Source: Formosa sp. Hel1_33_131 (GTDB lineage Bacteria > Bacteroidota > Bacteroidia > Flavobacteriales > Flavobacteriaceae). From it: a DNA stretch of 64,000 nt. Of the stretch, positions 32,824 to 40,706 are shown piece by piece (within the stretch, counting starts at the first letter, position 1; each line of letters opens with the position of its first letter). The stretch spans positions 1-64,000 of the forward strand of contig CATEFX010000062.1 in the NCBI GenBank assembly GCA_949499105.1, read 5' to 3'. The notes below the pieces were generated by a model that was not told the DNA's origin, did no database searches, and saw nothing but the letters and a program-made list of their open reading frames with translations. A program made the position numbers and the translations under genes.

Positions 32824-33906
32824 TTAGGATAAAATTTTATGAATCAGTTTTTCTGCTTCTACTTTGTCATTCCCAAACAACCATCTTAGGGTATTGTCTT
32901 CCCAAATTTCATCGTATTGGGTTTGAGAAATCAAGTTTCGATCAATGGCAAGGTCTAATAGTTTCCCAGGATAGGAGGATTGGGCTTCACTTTCCATTTC
33001 ACCTAAAGGATAGGGGTCGTCTAAGCCCATAATAATTTGACTGCTCCCTTGGCGTTTCAACATCAAATTTAAGGAATCTGTGTCATGAACAAGTGTGTCA
33101 AAATAGATGTTTTCATGGCCTACTGCTTTTCGAGGGTGTGTTTTTCCTTCAAATAAATCTGGCCGACCATCAAATCCTTGAATTCGACGTCCAAGATTCA
33201 TTTGAGCCATTTGACCGCCATGTGCAAAACAAGTTCGGATGTTAGGATAGCGTTCTTGCATCCCGTTTAAGGTGTAAAAGTGATACGCATCCCCACATTG
33301 TGCAAGCATCCAAATTAAATGAAAACGCCATGAGGTGTTTTCTAGTTTGATCATTTTTTCACCATCATAAGGGTGTACTTCAATCGCTAGGTTATATTCA
33401 TTTGCCAATTCAAAAATGGGGTCATTTTCTTTATCAAACACACTACGCCATTGCCCAATACTGTCCATAAAGTGGGTGGGTAGGCAGAGGACTTTTAAAT
33501 CTAATTCTTTGACACAGCGTTCCATTTCCCATAAAGCACCTTGAATAAAACCGGGGTGTACCACAAATCCACATGTAAATTTTGAAGCATTATCGAGTTG
33601 TACTTTGGCGTTAAAATCATTTTGAAAACGCAATGCTTTTTTCATTTCCTCTAAGCGTAATCCGTTTCCATAGAGTTGAGATAAATTTAAAACCACCGCA
33701 TGGTCAATTTTATTTTCATCCATCCATTCCAGCTTTTCATCTAAGAAAAAACTTGAATGGGTGACCGGCCGACTCCAGCCTTTTTGAAGCATATGTTTTC
33801 GTTCGTCATCCACCCAAAAAATTTCCTTATCTTTCATAAACTGAGGAATTTCTTCTGGATAAGGCAATAAATGCGAGTGTCCATTAATACGAAGTTTACG
33901 TTTCAT
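32824..33906 (-). CDS. 2-amino-3-carboxymuconate-6-semialdehyde decarboxylase-like amidohydrolase
   Basis: A 360-residue metal-dependent decarboxylase of the ACMSD/amidohydrolase-2 family. ACMSD removes CO2 from the unstable product of 3-hydroxyanthranilate dioxygenase and steers the pathway away from quinolinate and NAD. The metal site motif is INGHSHLLPY (H10, H12), with later His in AIEVHPYDGE and FAHGG and the Asp in IIMGLDDPYPLGE. The frame stays open 61 codons upstream, inside the dioxygenase gene; the inner ATG starting MKRKLRINGHSH fits the family and leaves a 4-base gap. Context with HAO supports the ACMSD reaction. Confidence 0.88.
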   Translation of the reverse strand: MKRKLRINGHSHLLPYPEEIPQFMKDKEIFWVDDERKHMLQKGWSRPVTHSSFFLDEKLEWMDENKIDHAVVLNLSQLYGNGLRLEEMKKALRFQNDFNAKVQLDNASKFTCGFVVHPGFIQGALWEMERCVKELDLKVLCLPTHFMDSIGQWRSVFDKENDPIFELANEYNLAIEVHPYDGEKMIKLENTSWRFHLIWMLAQCGDAYHFYTLNGMQERYPNIRTCFAHGGQMAQMNLGRRIQGFDGRPDLFEGKTHPRKAVGHENIYFDTLVHDTDSLNLMLKRQGSSQIIMGLDDPYPLGEMESEAQSSYPGKLLDLAIDRNLISQTQYDEIWEDNTLRWLFGNDKVEAEKLIHKILS

Positions 33907-33910
33907 ATGC

Positions 33911-34435
33911 TTAAATTTTGTTTGGTGCTTCCATTTTGGAACCACATTTAGAACACGTACGTGTTTCTTCATTTGAATAATAGTGGTCAAATATAACCGG
34001 CATATCCGTTTCAATATTATGAAGCACAAAGGGCGCTCTGAACAGTTGGTGGTTGCAATTTTCGCAATACCATTCCAAAGCATCTTCAACGCCTTCGGGA
34101 CGTGGGTATTCTATGACGATCCCAACCGTATTGGGACCACGTTGTGGAGAATGCGGCACTTTTGAAGGTAATAAATAGATGTCACCTTCTTTTATATGAA
34201 CATCTTTAGGAACTCCTTTGTCTATTATTTTTAATATAATATCCCCCTCCAATTGATAGAAAAATTCAGGGGTTTCGTTATAATGATAATCCTTTCTGTT
34301 GTTGGGACCTCCGACGACCATCACAATAAATTCACCATCATTCCAAACACATTTGTTTCCAACTGGGGGTTTTAATAACGCTCTATTTTCTTCAATCCAG
34401 GCTTTAATATTTAATGGAGATACTAGTTTGCTCAT
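33911..34435 (-). CDS. nbaC: 3-hydroxyanthranilate 3,4-dioxygenase
   Basis: Opens the ring of 3-hydroxyanthranilate with O2 to give 2-amino-3-carboxymuconate semialdehyde. The 174-residue cupin has the Fe ligands H51, E57 and H95 (in KDYHYNETPEFF and LLPSKVPHSPQRG), the same positions as in the Cupriavidus enzyme, and a C-terminal rubredoxin-like iron site with C124, C127, C161 and C164 (CENC and CSKC). The four cysteines are kept here, unlike in two other proteins of the window. It lies 4 bases before the next gene of its pathway. Confidence 0.95.
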   Translation of the reverse strand: MSKLVSPLNIKAWIEENRALLKPPVGNKCVWNDGEFIVMVVGGPNNRKDYHYNETPEFFYQLEGDIILKIIDKGVPKDVHIKEGDIYLLPSKVPHSPQRGPNTVGIVIEYPRPEGVEDALEWYCENCNHQLFRAPFVLHNIETDMPVIFDHYYSNEETRTCSKCGSKMEAPNKI

Positions 34436-34464
34436 CGTTTTTTTTTAGGATTAGATTTATAAAG

Positions 34465-35247
34465 TTACAAAGATTTTGTGCGACCGCCGTCAACTGGTAT
34501 GTTTACCCCGTTTATGTAGCTGGCAGCCTCACTTGCCAAAAACACAATTGCATGGGCCGTTTCTTCTGGTTTTGCAAACCGTTTTGCAGGACTGTAGTTT
34601 TTCATAATCGCTGTCATTTGCTCTAGACTCGTTTGTGCCTGATGGGCTTTAATTTTAATTATCTCATTCAGACGTTCTGTTTCTGTAAACCCTGGCAACA
34701 CATTATTAACCGTAATCCCAAAGCTCCCTAATTCAAAAGAAAGCGTTTTACTCCAATTTCCAACCGCATTTCGAATGGTATTACTAACCCCTAAACCTTC
34801 AATGGGTTCTTTTACTGAAGTCGAGATGATATTAATGATTCGGCCATAGGATTCCTGTTTCATAAAGGGCACTAGCAATTGAGCAAGTACATGGTTACAT
34901 TTTAGATGTTGTGTAAAGGCATTTTCAAATTCTTCAAGGCTTGCATCAATGATGGCACCACTTCTTGGGCCTCCCGTGTTATTGACAAGAATATGGAAAC
35001 TATGATGCTTAAGGATGTAATCTTCTACCTTCAATTTTAAATCCAATGGGTTCATAAAATCTGCAACGATATAATTGTGTTGATCGGTATTTGGTAGTGA
35101 AGCAACGACGTCCTTTAATTTGGTCTCATTTCTAGCCACTAAAGTGACTTTTACGCCTTCAGTTGCTAAGGCGAAAGCAGTGGCTTTTCCAATACCCTGA
35201 GTACTTCCGCATACAAGGGCATTTTTATGTTCTAAGTTTAATTTCAT
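34465..35247 (-). CDS. SDR-like protein lacking the catalytic Tyr and Lys, in the kynurenine operon
   Basis: A 260-residue short-chain dehydrogenase/reductase fold. The nucleotide loop is CGSTQGIGKATA, NNTGGP replaces the usual NNAG, and N118 and S142 of the tetrad are present. At the expected YxxxK place (13 and 17 residues after S142) there are S155 and R159 in GLGVSNTIRNAVGNW, so the classical proton relay is missing. I recall an SDR-like subgroup (BKR-like) that departs from the tetrad in this way. Its place between kmo and the dioxygenase gene implies a role in tryptophan breakdown, but no step of the known path needs an SDR. Possible roles: non-classical enzyme, or binding protein. Confidence 0.85.
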   Translation of the reverse strand: MKLNLEHKNALVCGSTQGIGKATAFALATEGVKVTLVARNETKLKDVVASLPNTDQHNYIVADFMNPLDLKLKVEDYILKHHSFHILVNNTGGPRSGAIIDASLEEFENAFTQHLKCNHVLAQLLVPFMKQESYGRIINIISTSVKEPIEGLGVSNTIRNAVGNWSKTLSFELGSFGITVNNVLPGFTETERLNEIIKIKAHQAQTSLEQMTAIMKNYSPAKRFAKPEETAHAIVFLASEAASYINGVNIPVDGGRTKSL

Positions 35248-35264
35248 GAGTTTATAATTCCGAA

Positions 35265-36668
35265 TTAGTAGTCTAATGTTTTTGCAATTGTGTCTTCCCT
35301 AAGAATTTCGCTTGTTTCTTTTTGTACTTTTTTAAGAAGCTCATTTAAATTTTCAGAGGCATCAATTTTACGGGCAGATAACAGACTTAAGATCGCTTTA
35401 TCTTGTGCACGACCAATGGTCATGGCTTCGTTATAGCCAATCGTTTCTTTGAAGGTTACCAAGGAGTATTTTGAATAATATTCATATGGAAATTCGCTTT
35501 CTAAAGCCATTTCTATTTTTCGTTTCTCTTGAAATAGAGGGTTGGCGATATGATCTTTCATTTCGTGGAAGTTATCAATTGCTAAATCTGCAATTGCATC
35601 GGTATCTACTTTTCGATGTGCTTCAAAAGCTTTTAAGGTTGTTTCCCAATCGCCATTATGAAGGTCTAAAAACCGATCAAATTCTACAACATCTTCAAAC
35701 GAGGCATTCATGCCTTGCCCATAAAATGGAACAATTGCGTGTGCAGAATCTCCCAACAACAGACTGTGACCTTTATACTGCCATGGAAAACACTTGACCG
35801 TTCCTAATGGGGCTGTTGGGTTTTCGAAAAACTCATCTGTCAAATTGGGCATTAAGTTCAGCGCGTCTGGGAATTCTTTCTGAAAAAATTCAGTGACAAT
35901 TTCAGGCGTTGTTAGGTTGTTGAAATTGTATTCGCCGGTCTCATAACTCAGAAACAGGGTTACGGTGAAACTCCCATCCAAATTGGGCAAGGCTATGATC
36001 ATAAAATCACCTCTTGGCCAAATATGAAGCGCATTTTTATAGGCCTTAAAATCGCCATTTTCTTTAGGCTGAATGGTTAATTCTTTATAACCATGCGTAA
36101 GGTAATTTTGAGAAAAACTAAATAAAAATTTACGGTCGTTAAAATAACTTTTTCTCAAGGAAGAACCTGCGCCGTCAGTCCCAAAGATGAGGTCGGCAGA
36201 GACCCTAAAAGCAGCCCCTGAAACGGAGTCTTCAAAACAGCCAACTTTGGCTTCAAAATCGACTTTAGTACAGCGTTTTTCAAACTCAATAGTCACAGTG
36301 TCAAGTGCTTCTGCTTCGTCCAGCAAGAGTGCTGTTAGCAATTCTCTAGAAATAGAATTAATAGACTCATTTTCGCGTCCACTATAGTTTGATAGAAATG
36401 TATGTCCTTCAGTATCGTGTATCATTCGGCCGTTCATTGGGATGCATAAGGACGCCACTTTTGATTCTAACCCTACGAGTTTAATCGCTTTGAGTCCACG
36501 GTTTGAAAACGCCAAATTAATGGAGCGTCCCGCACTAATATCGACCGTTCGTAAATCGGGGCGCATTTCTATGACTCGCACTTTATACCCCCGCTGACCA
36601 AGTCTTAGCGCTAATAAAGATCCACAGAGACCCGCTCCAATAATTAAGATATTTTCTTGTTTAGGCAT
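35265..36668 (-). CDS. kmo: Kynurenine 3-monooxygenase
   Basis: FAD- and NADPH-dependent hydroxylase that turns kynurenine into 3-hydroxykynurenine. The 467-residue protein has the FAD Rossmann motif (IIGAGLCGSLLALRLGQRGY), the conserved AGRSINLAFSNRGLKAI, the DG motif LIFGTDGAGSSLRK, and the FAD/ribityl motif HSLLLGDSAHAIVPFYGQGM. A C-terminal region without a clear membrane helix suggests a soluble enzyme, unlike the mitochondrial form. Its start overlaps the end of kynU by 8 bases. Confidence 0.95.
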   Translation of the reverse strand: MPKQENILIIGAGLCGSLLALRLGQRGYKVRVIEMRPDLRTVDISAGRSINLAFSNRGLKAIKLVGLESKVASLCIPMNGRMIHDTEGHTFLSNYSGRENESINSISRELLTALLLDEAEALDTVTIEFEKRCTKVDFEAKVGCFEDSVSGAAFRVSADLIFGTDGAGSSLRKSYFNDRKFLFSFSQNYLTHGYKELTIQPKENGDFKAYKNALHIWPRGDFMIIALPNLDGSFTVTLFLSYETGEYNFNNLTTPEIVTEFFQKEFPDALNLMPNLTDEFFENPTAPLGTVKCFPWQYKGHSLLLGDSAHAIVPFYGQGMNASFEDVVEFDRFLDLHNGDWETTLKAFEAHRKVDTDAIADLAIDNFHEMKDHIANPLFQEKRKIEMALESEFPYEYYSKYSLVTFKETIGYNEAMTIGRAQDKAILSLLSARKIDASENLNELLKKVQKETSEILREDTIAKTLDY

Positions 36669-37935
36669 TCAGGATTAGTTTTAAGAGTTCAACCATTTTA
36701 TAAACATCTTCAAATGAGTTGTAAAAAGGGGTTGGAGCGCAACGAATCACATCAGGGGTTCGCCAATCTGTGATCACATGCGCGGCTGTGAGTTTTTCAT
36801 GTAACGATTTATCAGCATTTTTTACTTGGATCGATAGCTGACACCCTCTTTGATTAGGGTCTTTTGGGGTGATAATAGAAATGCGGTCATTCTTTAATTC
36901 TAAGATGAGGTATTCTAAATAGCCCGTGAGTTGTATTGATTTTTTTCGTAGAGCATCCATTCCGACTTCATTAAAGAGTTCCAGAGACGCTTTAATTGCG
37001 GCCATTGATAAAATGGGGGGGTTGCTTAGCTGCCAGCCTTCGGCGCCTGGAATGATGTCTAAGGGTTGACGCATGTCAAAACGGGTGGCTTTATTTTGAC
37101 TCCACCAGCCTGCAAATCGTTTTAAGGAGGTGTCATGTGCATAGCGTTCGTGCACAAAAATGCCCCCCAAACTTCCAGGGCCAGAATTCATGTATTTATA
37201 AGTACACCAAGCTGCAAAATCGACTCCAGAATCATGAAGGTTCGGTTGAATGTTTCCGACGCCATGTGCCAAATCAATGCCAACTTTACATCCTTTTTGA
37301 TGCCCCAGCTCCGCAATTTTCTTCAAATCTAAAGATTGCCCTGTATAGTAATTGACGCCGCCTATTAATAATAAAGCAATTTCATCGCCCTGCGTTTCTA
37401 AAAGAGACTCTAAATCATCTATATTTAAAAGTGTTTCCCCTTTTCGAGGCAACCATTCAATTAGTGATTTAGCAGGATCAAACCCATGAAATTGTAATTG
37501 CGTTTCAACCGCATATCGATCCGATGGAAATGCATCACTTTCAATGACAATTTTAAACTTAGTTTTGGTGGGTTGATAAAAGGAAACCATCATTAAATGA
37601 AGGTTCGTGGTAAGCGTGTTCATAATGACCACTTCAATGGGTTTTGCACCCACAATTTCCGCCATACTTTCTGTAAGAAATTCATGGTAAGGCATCCACG
37701 GGTTTTTGGCTTCAAAATGGCCTTCTACCCCCAAGTTGGCCCAATCATCTAACTCTTGCTGTATGTGATTTTTGGTCTGTTTTGGTTGCAGTCCCAATGA
37801 GTTTCCTGTAAAATATAACCACTCCTCTCCATCGGCGTTTTTTGGAATATGAAATTTATTCCGGAAGTGTGCTAAGGGATCTTTTTGATCTTGTTCTTTA
37901 GCACATTCGATTCCTGGGGTGTAGCTTGTCAACAT
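36661..37935 (-). CDS. kynU: Kynureninase
   Basis: PLP enzyme that cleaves kynurenine or 3-hydroxykynurenine to (3-hydroxy)anthranilate and alanine. It has 424 residues. Visible are FTGNSLGLQPKQ, the substrate segment ESDAFPSDRYAVETQ, the PLP Asp in GIDLAHGVGNIQ (D221), the Schiff-base lysine K247 in AAWCTYKYMNSGPGS, and RFAGWWSQ. First gene of the six-gene kynurenine operon, preceded by a TATTTTTG element. Tryptophan dioxygenase and formamidase, needed upstream, are not in the window. Confidence 0.96.
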   Translation of the reverse strand: MLTSYTPGIECAKEQDQKDPLAHFRNKFHIPKNADGEEWLYFTGNSLGLQPKQTKNHIQQELDDWANLGVEGHFEAKNPWMPYHEFLTESMAEIVGAKPIEVVIMNTLTTNLHLMMVSFYQPTKTKFKIVIESDAFPSDRYAVETQLQFHGFDPAKSLIEWLPRKGETLLNIDDLESLLETQGDEIALLLIGGVNYYTGQSLDLKKIAELGHQKGCKVGIDLAHGVGNIQPNLHDSGVDFAAWCTYKYMNSGPGSLGGIFVHERYAHDTSLKRFAGWWSQNKATRFDMRQPLDIIPGAEGWQLSNPPILSMAAIKASLELFNEVGMDALRKKSIQLTGYLEYLILELKNDRISIITPKDPNQRGCQLSIQVKNADKSLHEKLTAAHVITDWRTPDVIRCAPTPFYNSFEDVYKMVELLKLILNA

Positions 37936-37954
37936 TTTGCAGTTTGAATTCTCT

Positions 37955-37962
37955 CAAAAATA
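37955..37962 (-). promoter_or_regulatory. Promoter -7 element for the kynurenine operon
   Basis: TATTTTTG on the minus strand fits TAnnTTTG, 20 bases before the kynU ATG. No clear -33 TTG was seen. Confidence 0.6.
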
Positions 37963-38004
37963 GACATTTTTGATTTAAAATAAAATGGAATCGGTGCTTT
38001 AAAA

Positions 38005-38667
38005 TTAATGCGTCGATTTAAGTAAGTGTGGGAATTTATTTTGAAATTTTCGCAATCGGGGAATAGATACATTTCGGATATAAGAGTTGTTCGGATGAAG
38101 GCGCTCATAATTTTGATGATAGTCTTCGCCAATCCAGAATTTTTGGAACGGATAGACTTCTGCGGCAACGGTTACATTTAGCTGCGAAGAAAGGGCTTCT
38201 TTTTTCTGAACTATAATTGTTTTTTGGTCTTCATTTTGATAAAAAATAATCGATCGGTATTGGGAGCCTCTGTCTGGGCCTTGTCCATTAACTTGAGTCA
38301 TGTTTTGGGACCCAAAATAAACGTCCACTAGTGTTTTAAAACTCACAATGGTTGGATTATATATGACTTCGACCGCTTCAGCGTGACCTGTTCTTCCGGT
38401 ATTACTTTTTTGATAGGTTGGATTCTCACTGTGGCCACCTGCATAGCCATTGATGACTTCAGAAACGCCGTTGACACTTTCATAGACAGCCTCTACACAC
38501 CAGAAACATCCACTTGCAAAATAAGCTTTTGCCATTCCGTTTTCTAATGGGACTTCGATTGGAGGGGTCGTAACTTGAGTATGCTGCGAGCTAGTCTTAT
38601 TTTTGTTTGTTTGACAGCTAGTAACGCTAATGGTTAAGCAAATCAGTAAAGTAGTAAGATGTTTCAT
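38005..38667 (-). CDS. msrA: Peptide-methionine (S)-S-oxide reductase, lipoprotein form
   Basis: Repairs oxidised methionine in proteins. The 220-residue protein begins with a lipoprotein signal (lipidated Cys 18 in SVTSCQ), so it acts in the cell envelope. The MsrA core follows: KAYFASGCFWCVEAVYE with the catalytic C54, GYAGGHSENPTYQ, GHAEAVEVIYNP, GSQYRSIIFY. The tail has no extra MsrB domain. It lies 69 bases before kynU on the same strand, but kynU has its own promoter element, so they are probably separate units. Confidence 0.94.
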   Translation of the reverse strand: MKHLTTLLICLTISVTSCQTNKNKTSSQHTQVTTPPIEVPLENGMAKAYFASGCFWCVEAVYESVNGVSEVINGYAGGHSENPTYQKSNTGRTGHAEAVEVIYNPTIVSFKTLVDVYFGSQNMTQVNGQGPDRGSQYRSIIFYQNEDQKTIIVQKKEALSSQLNVTVAAEVYPFQKFWIGEDYHQNYERLHPNNSYIRNVSIPRLRKFQNKFPHLLKSTH

Positions 38668-38733
38668 GGGCGTAATTTTTATTAGTTAAAATTACAAAGG
38701 CTATTTTATAATAGTGTGAAAATTATATTAAAT

Positions 38734-38763
38734 AAAAAAGCCCTCATTAAAAATGAAGGCTTT
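38734..38763 (-). terminator. Terminator after the coiled-coil ribbon-family gene
   Basis: AAAGCCTTCATT pairs with AATGAGGGCTTT (one mismatch) around a short A/T loop, read on the minus strand, and is followed by a run of six T. It lies 21 bases past the stop of the upstream minus-strand gene. Confidence 0.85.
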
Positions 38764-38784
38764 GAAATTTTCGAAGTGAAAAAA

Positions 38785-39564
38785 TTACAGTTTAGTAAAC
38801 AATTTTTCCATTTTTTCTTTTTGTTCTTCAGCCAAAGCCGCATCTACTAAAATTCGACCACTGTGTTCATCAGTGATAATTTTTTTACGAGATGCAATTT
38901 CCATTTGTACTTGTGGTGGAATCGTAAAATAAGACCCTCCAGAAGCACCTCTTTCGATCGGTACAATGGCTAAACCATTTTTAACGTTCGTGCGTATTTT
39001 ACTGTATGCTTTTACAAGACGCTCCTCTATATTCTTTTTATAATCTTCAGATTTTGCTAGTAAAAGTGTTTCTTCTTTTTCAGTTTCAGCAAGAATGGCA
39101 TCAAGATCCGCCTTTTTGTGCTTCAAATGTACTTCGCGTTCTTCCAAACGTTCTTTTGTAGAAGTAATCACTACATTTTTTTGTTCGATTTGAGCGCTAA
39201 ATTCTTTGATGTGTTTGTCCGCCAACTGAATTTCTAGTTCTTGAAATTCAACTTCTTTAGTTAATGAATTAAACTCGCGATTGTTACGCACATTTTTTTG
39301 TTGTTCAGTATATTTTTTAATTAAGCCAGTCGCTTCTTCAATAAGAATCTTTTTAGATTTTATTTGATTGTCAATTTCAGCGAGGCTATCCTCCAGTTTC
39401 TGAACTCTATTTTTGAATCCTTCAACATCATCTTCTAAATCTCTAACTTCTAAAGGAAGCTCTCCTCTTACATTTCTAATTTCGTCAACTCTTGAGTCGA
39501 TTAATTGTAAATCATAAAGCGCTCTTAAGCGTTCTTCTACGGTTAGTTCTTTCTTTTTAGCCAT
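38785..39564 (-). CDS. Coiled-coil protein of the C4 zinc-ribbon (zf-RING_7) family with all four cysteines lost
   Basis: A 259-residue protein: about 190 residues of coiled-coil hairpin (EVRDLEDDVEGFKNRVQKLE and onward), then the C-terminal ribbon region VPIERGASGGSYFTIPPQVQ and ITDEHSGRILVD. In the typical family the ribbon reads CxGC...CxxCGRIL; here S208, S211, D232 and S235 stand at the four ligand places, and the whole protein has no cysteine. The sequence around them is otherwise well kept, so the fold is probably retained without zinc. It follows the Nif3 gene by 2 bases. Function of the family is poorly known; I recall links to RNA or nucleic acid binding only loosely. Confidence 0.85.
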   Translation of the reverse strand: MAKKKELTVEERLRALYDLQLIDSRVDEIRNVRGELPLEVRDLEDDVEGFKNRVQKLEDSLAEIDNQIKSKKILIEEATGLIKKYTEQQKNVRNNREFNSLTKEVEFQELEIQLADKHIKEFSAQIEQKNVVITSTKERLEEREVHLKHKKADLDAILAETEKEETLLLAKSEDYKKNIEERLVKAYSKIRTNVKNGLAIVPIERGASGGSYFTIPPQVQMEIASRKKIITDEHSGRILVDAALAEEQKEKMEKLFTKL

Positions 39565-39566
39565 GC

Positions 39567-40661
39567 TTATATATACTTTACGGGATTTGTGTTTGTCTTT
39601 GATAAAAGGACTGCAAAATTAGTAATTTTTTTCTTAAGATAAGCAACTAAAATATTTTTTATGTGCGCTTCGCTTTCATAGTGGCCTATATCGGCCAATA
39701 ATAGGTCATTTTCTGCTCTGAAAAAATCATGATATTTTAAATCTGAGGAGATAAACGCATCAGCACCAGCAGCTTTAGCAGCTTCTATGGCAAAGCTTCC
39801 GGACCCTCCTAAAACCGCCACTTTTTGAATTGGGCTGTCTAATAATTTCGAATGGCGTATCACGGAACAATTTAGACGGATTTTTACAAATTCTAAGAAA
39901 GAAACTTCATTCATCGGTTGTTCTAACTGCCCAATCATTCCCATACCAATATGTTGATTTTTATTTTCAAGGGGGATAATTTCATAAGCAACCTCTTCAT
40001 AAGGGTGGTTATTCAAGAGTGCTTTCAAAATCCTTTTCTCCAGATGTTTTTCAAAACTGACCGTAATTTTTGTTTCGCTAACGTTTTGTAATGTGTTTTT
40101 CTCCCCGATGACAGGGTTCGAATTCTCATTTCCTTTATACGTTCCAGTTCCAGAACTATTAAAACTACAGTGGTCATAATTCCCAAGACTTCCTGCACCA
40201 CTTTCAAATAAAGCGGTTCTTATTGTTTCCGCGTCGTTTTCTGGCACATAAGTGGTTAATTGTTTGATGGTGCCGGCTTGCGGAATTAAGATCACTTTGT
40301 GTTGAAGTTCCAAAATTTCACAAAGACCTGCGTTAGAACCTTCAAAAACATTATCAAGAGCTGTATGAATGGCATAAATCGCGATTTTATGTTCGATGGC
40401 CTTTATTAAAACACGCTCAACATAAGAGTTTCCAGTGATTTTTTTAAGCCCTTTGAAAATAATGGGATGAAAACTCACAATCAAATTACAGTGGGTTTCA
40501 ATGGCTTCATCCACGACCGCTTCAAGCGTATCTAATGTGACCAAAATCCCTGTTACTTTGGTTGTTTTATCGCCGACTAAAAGTCCTACGTTGTCAAACT
40601 CTTCTGCGTATGCAAGCGGGGCTAAGGCCTCTAAATGCGTGATCACATCCTGAACTATCAT
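39567..40661 (-). CDS. Nif3-like dinuclear metal-centre protein (YbgI/YqfO family)
   Basis: A 364-residue Nif3-family protein. Metal-binding motifs are NLIVSFHPIIFKGLKKI, IYAIHTALDNV and the late DIGHYESEAH. The middle (about residues 130-235, TTYVPENDAETIRTALFESG to NNHPYEEVAYEIIPL) is the PII/CutA-like insertion found in the longer members such as B. subtilis YqfO. It is often annotated as GTP cyclohydrolase 1 type 2, but the function is not certain. First gene of an operon with the coiled-coil ribbon-family gene; divergent from lpxK. Confidence 0.9.
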   Translation of the reverse strand: MIVQDVITHLEALAPLAYAEEFDNVGLLVGDKTTKVTGILVTLDTLEAVVDEAIETHCNLIVSFHPIIFKGLKKITGNSYVERVLIKAIEHKIAIYAIHTALDNVFEGSNAGLCEILELQHKVILIPQAGTIKQLTTYVPENDAETIRTALFESGAGSLGNYDHCSFNSSGTGTYKGNENSNPVIGEKNTLQNVSETKITVSFEKHLEKRILKALLNNHPYEEVAYEIIPLENKNQHIGMGMIGQLEQPMNEVSFLEFVKIRLNCSVIRHSKLLDSPIQKVAVLGGSGSFAIEAAKAAGADAFISSDLKYHDFFRAENDLLLADIGHYESEAHIKNILVAYLKKKITNFAVLLSKTNTNPVKYI

Positions 40662-40678
40662 AAGTTTTTGTTTAACTT

Positions 40679-40686
40679 CAAAGATA
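40679..40686 (-). promoter_or_regulatory. Promoter -7 element for the Nif3 operon
   Basis: TATCTTTG on the minus strand fits TAnnTTTG, 18 bases before the ATG. It is back to back with a weaker plus-strand element for lpxK (TACTTTCG, 40694-40701), which ends six bases before the lpxK GTG. Confidence 0.6.
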
Positions 40687-40706
40687 AAATAATTACTTTC
40701 GTTGCG

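Noticed and set aside
33907-34089. 61-codon N-terminal extension of the ACMSD-like protein
   Set aside because: It overlaps the 3-hydroxyanthranilate dioxygenase gene in another frame and shows no family similarity; MKRKLRINGHSH is the natural start.
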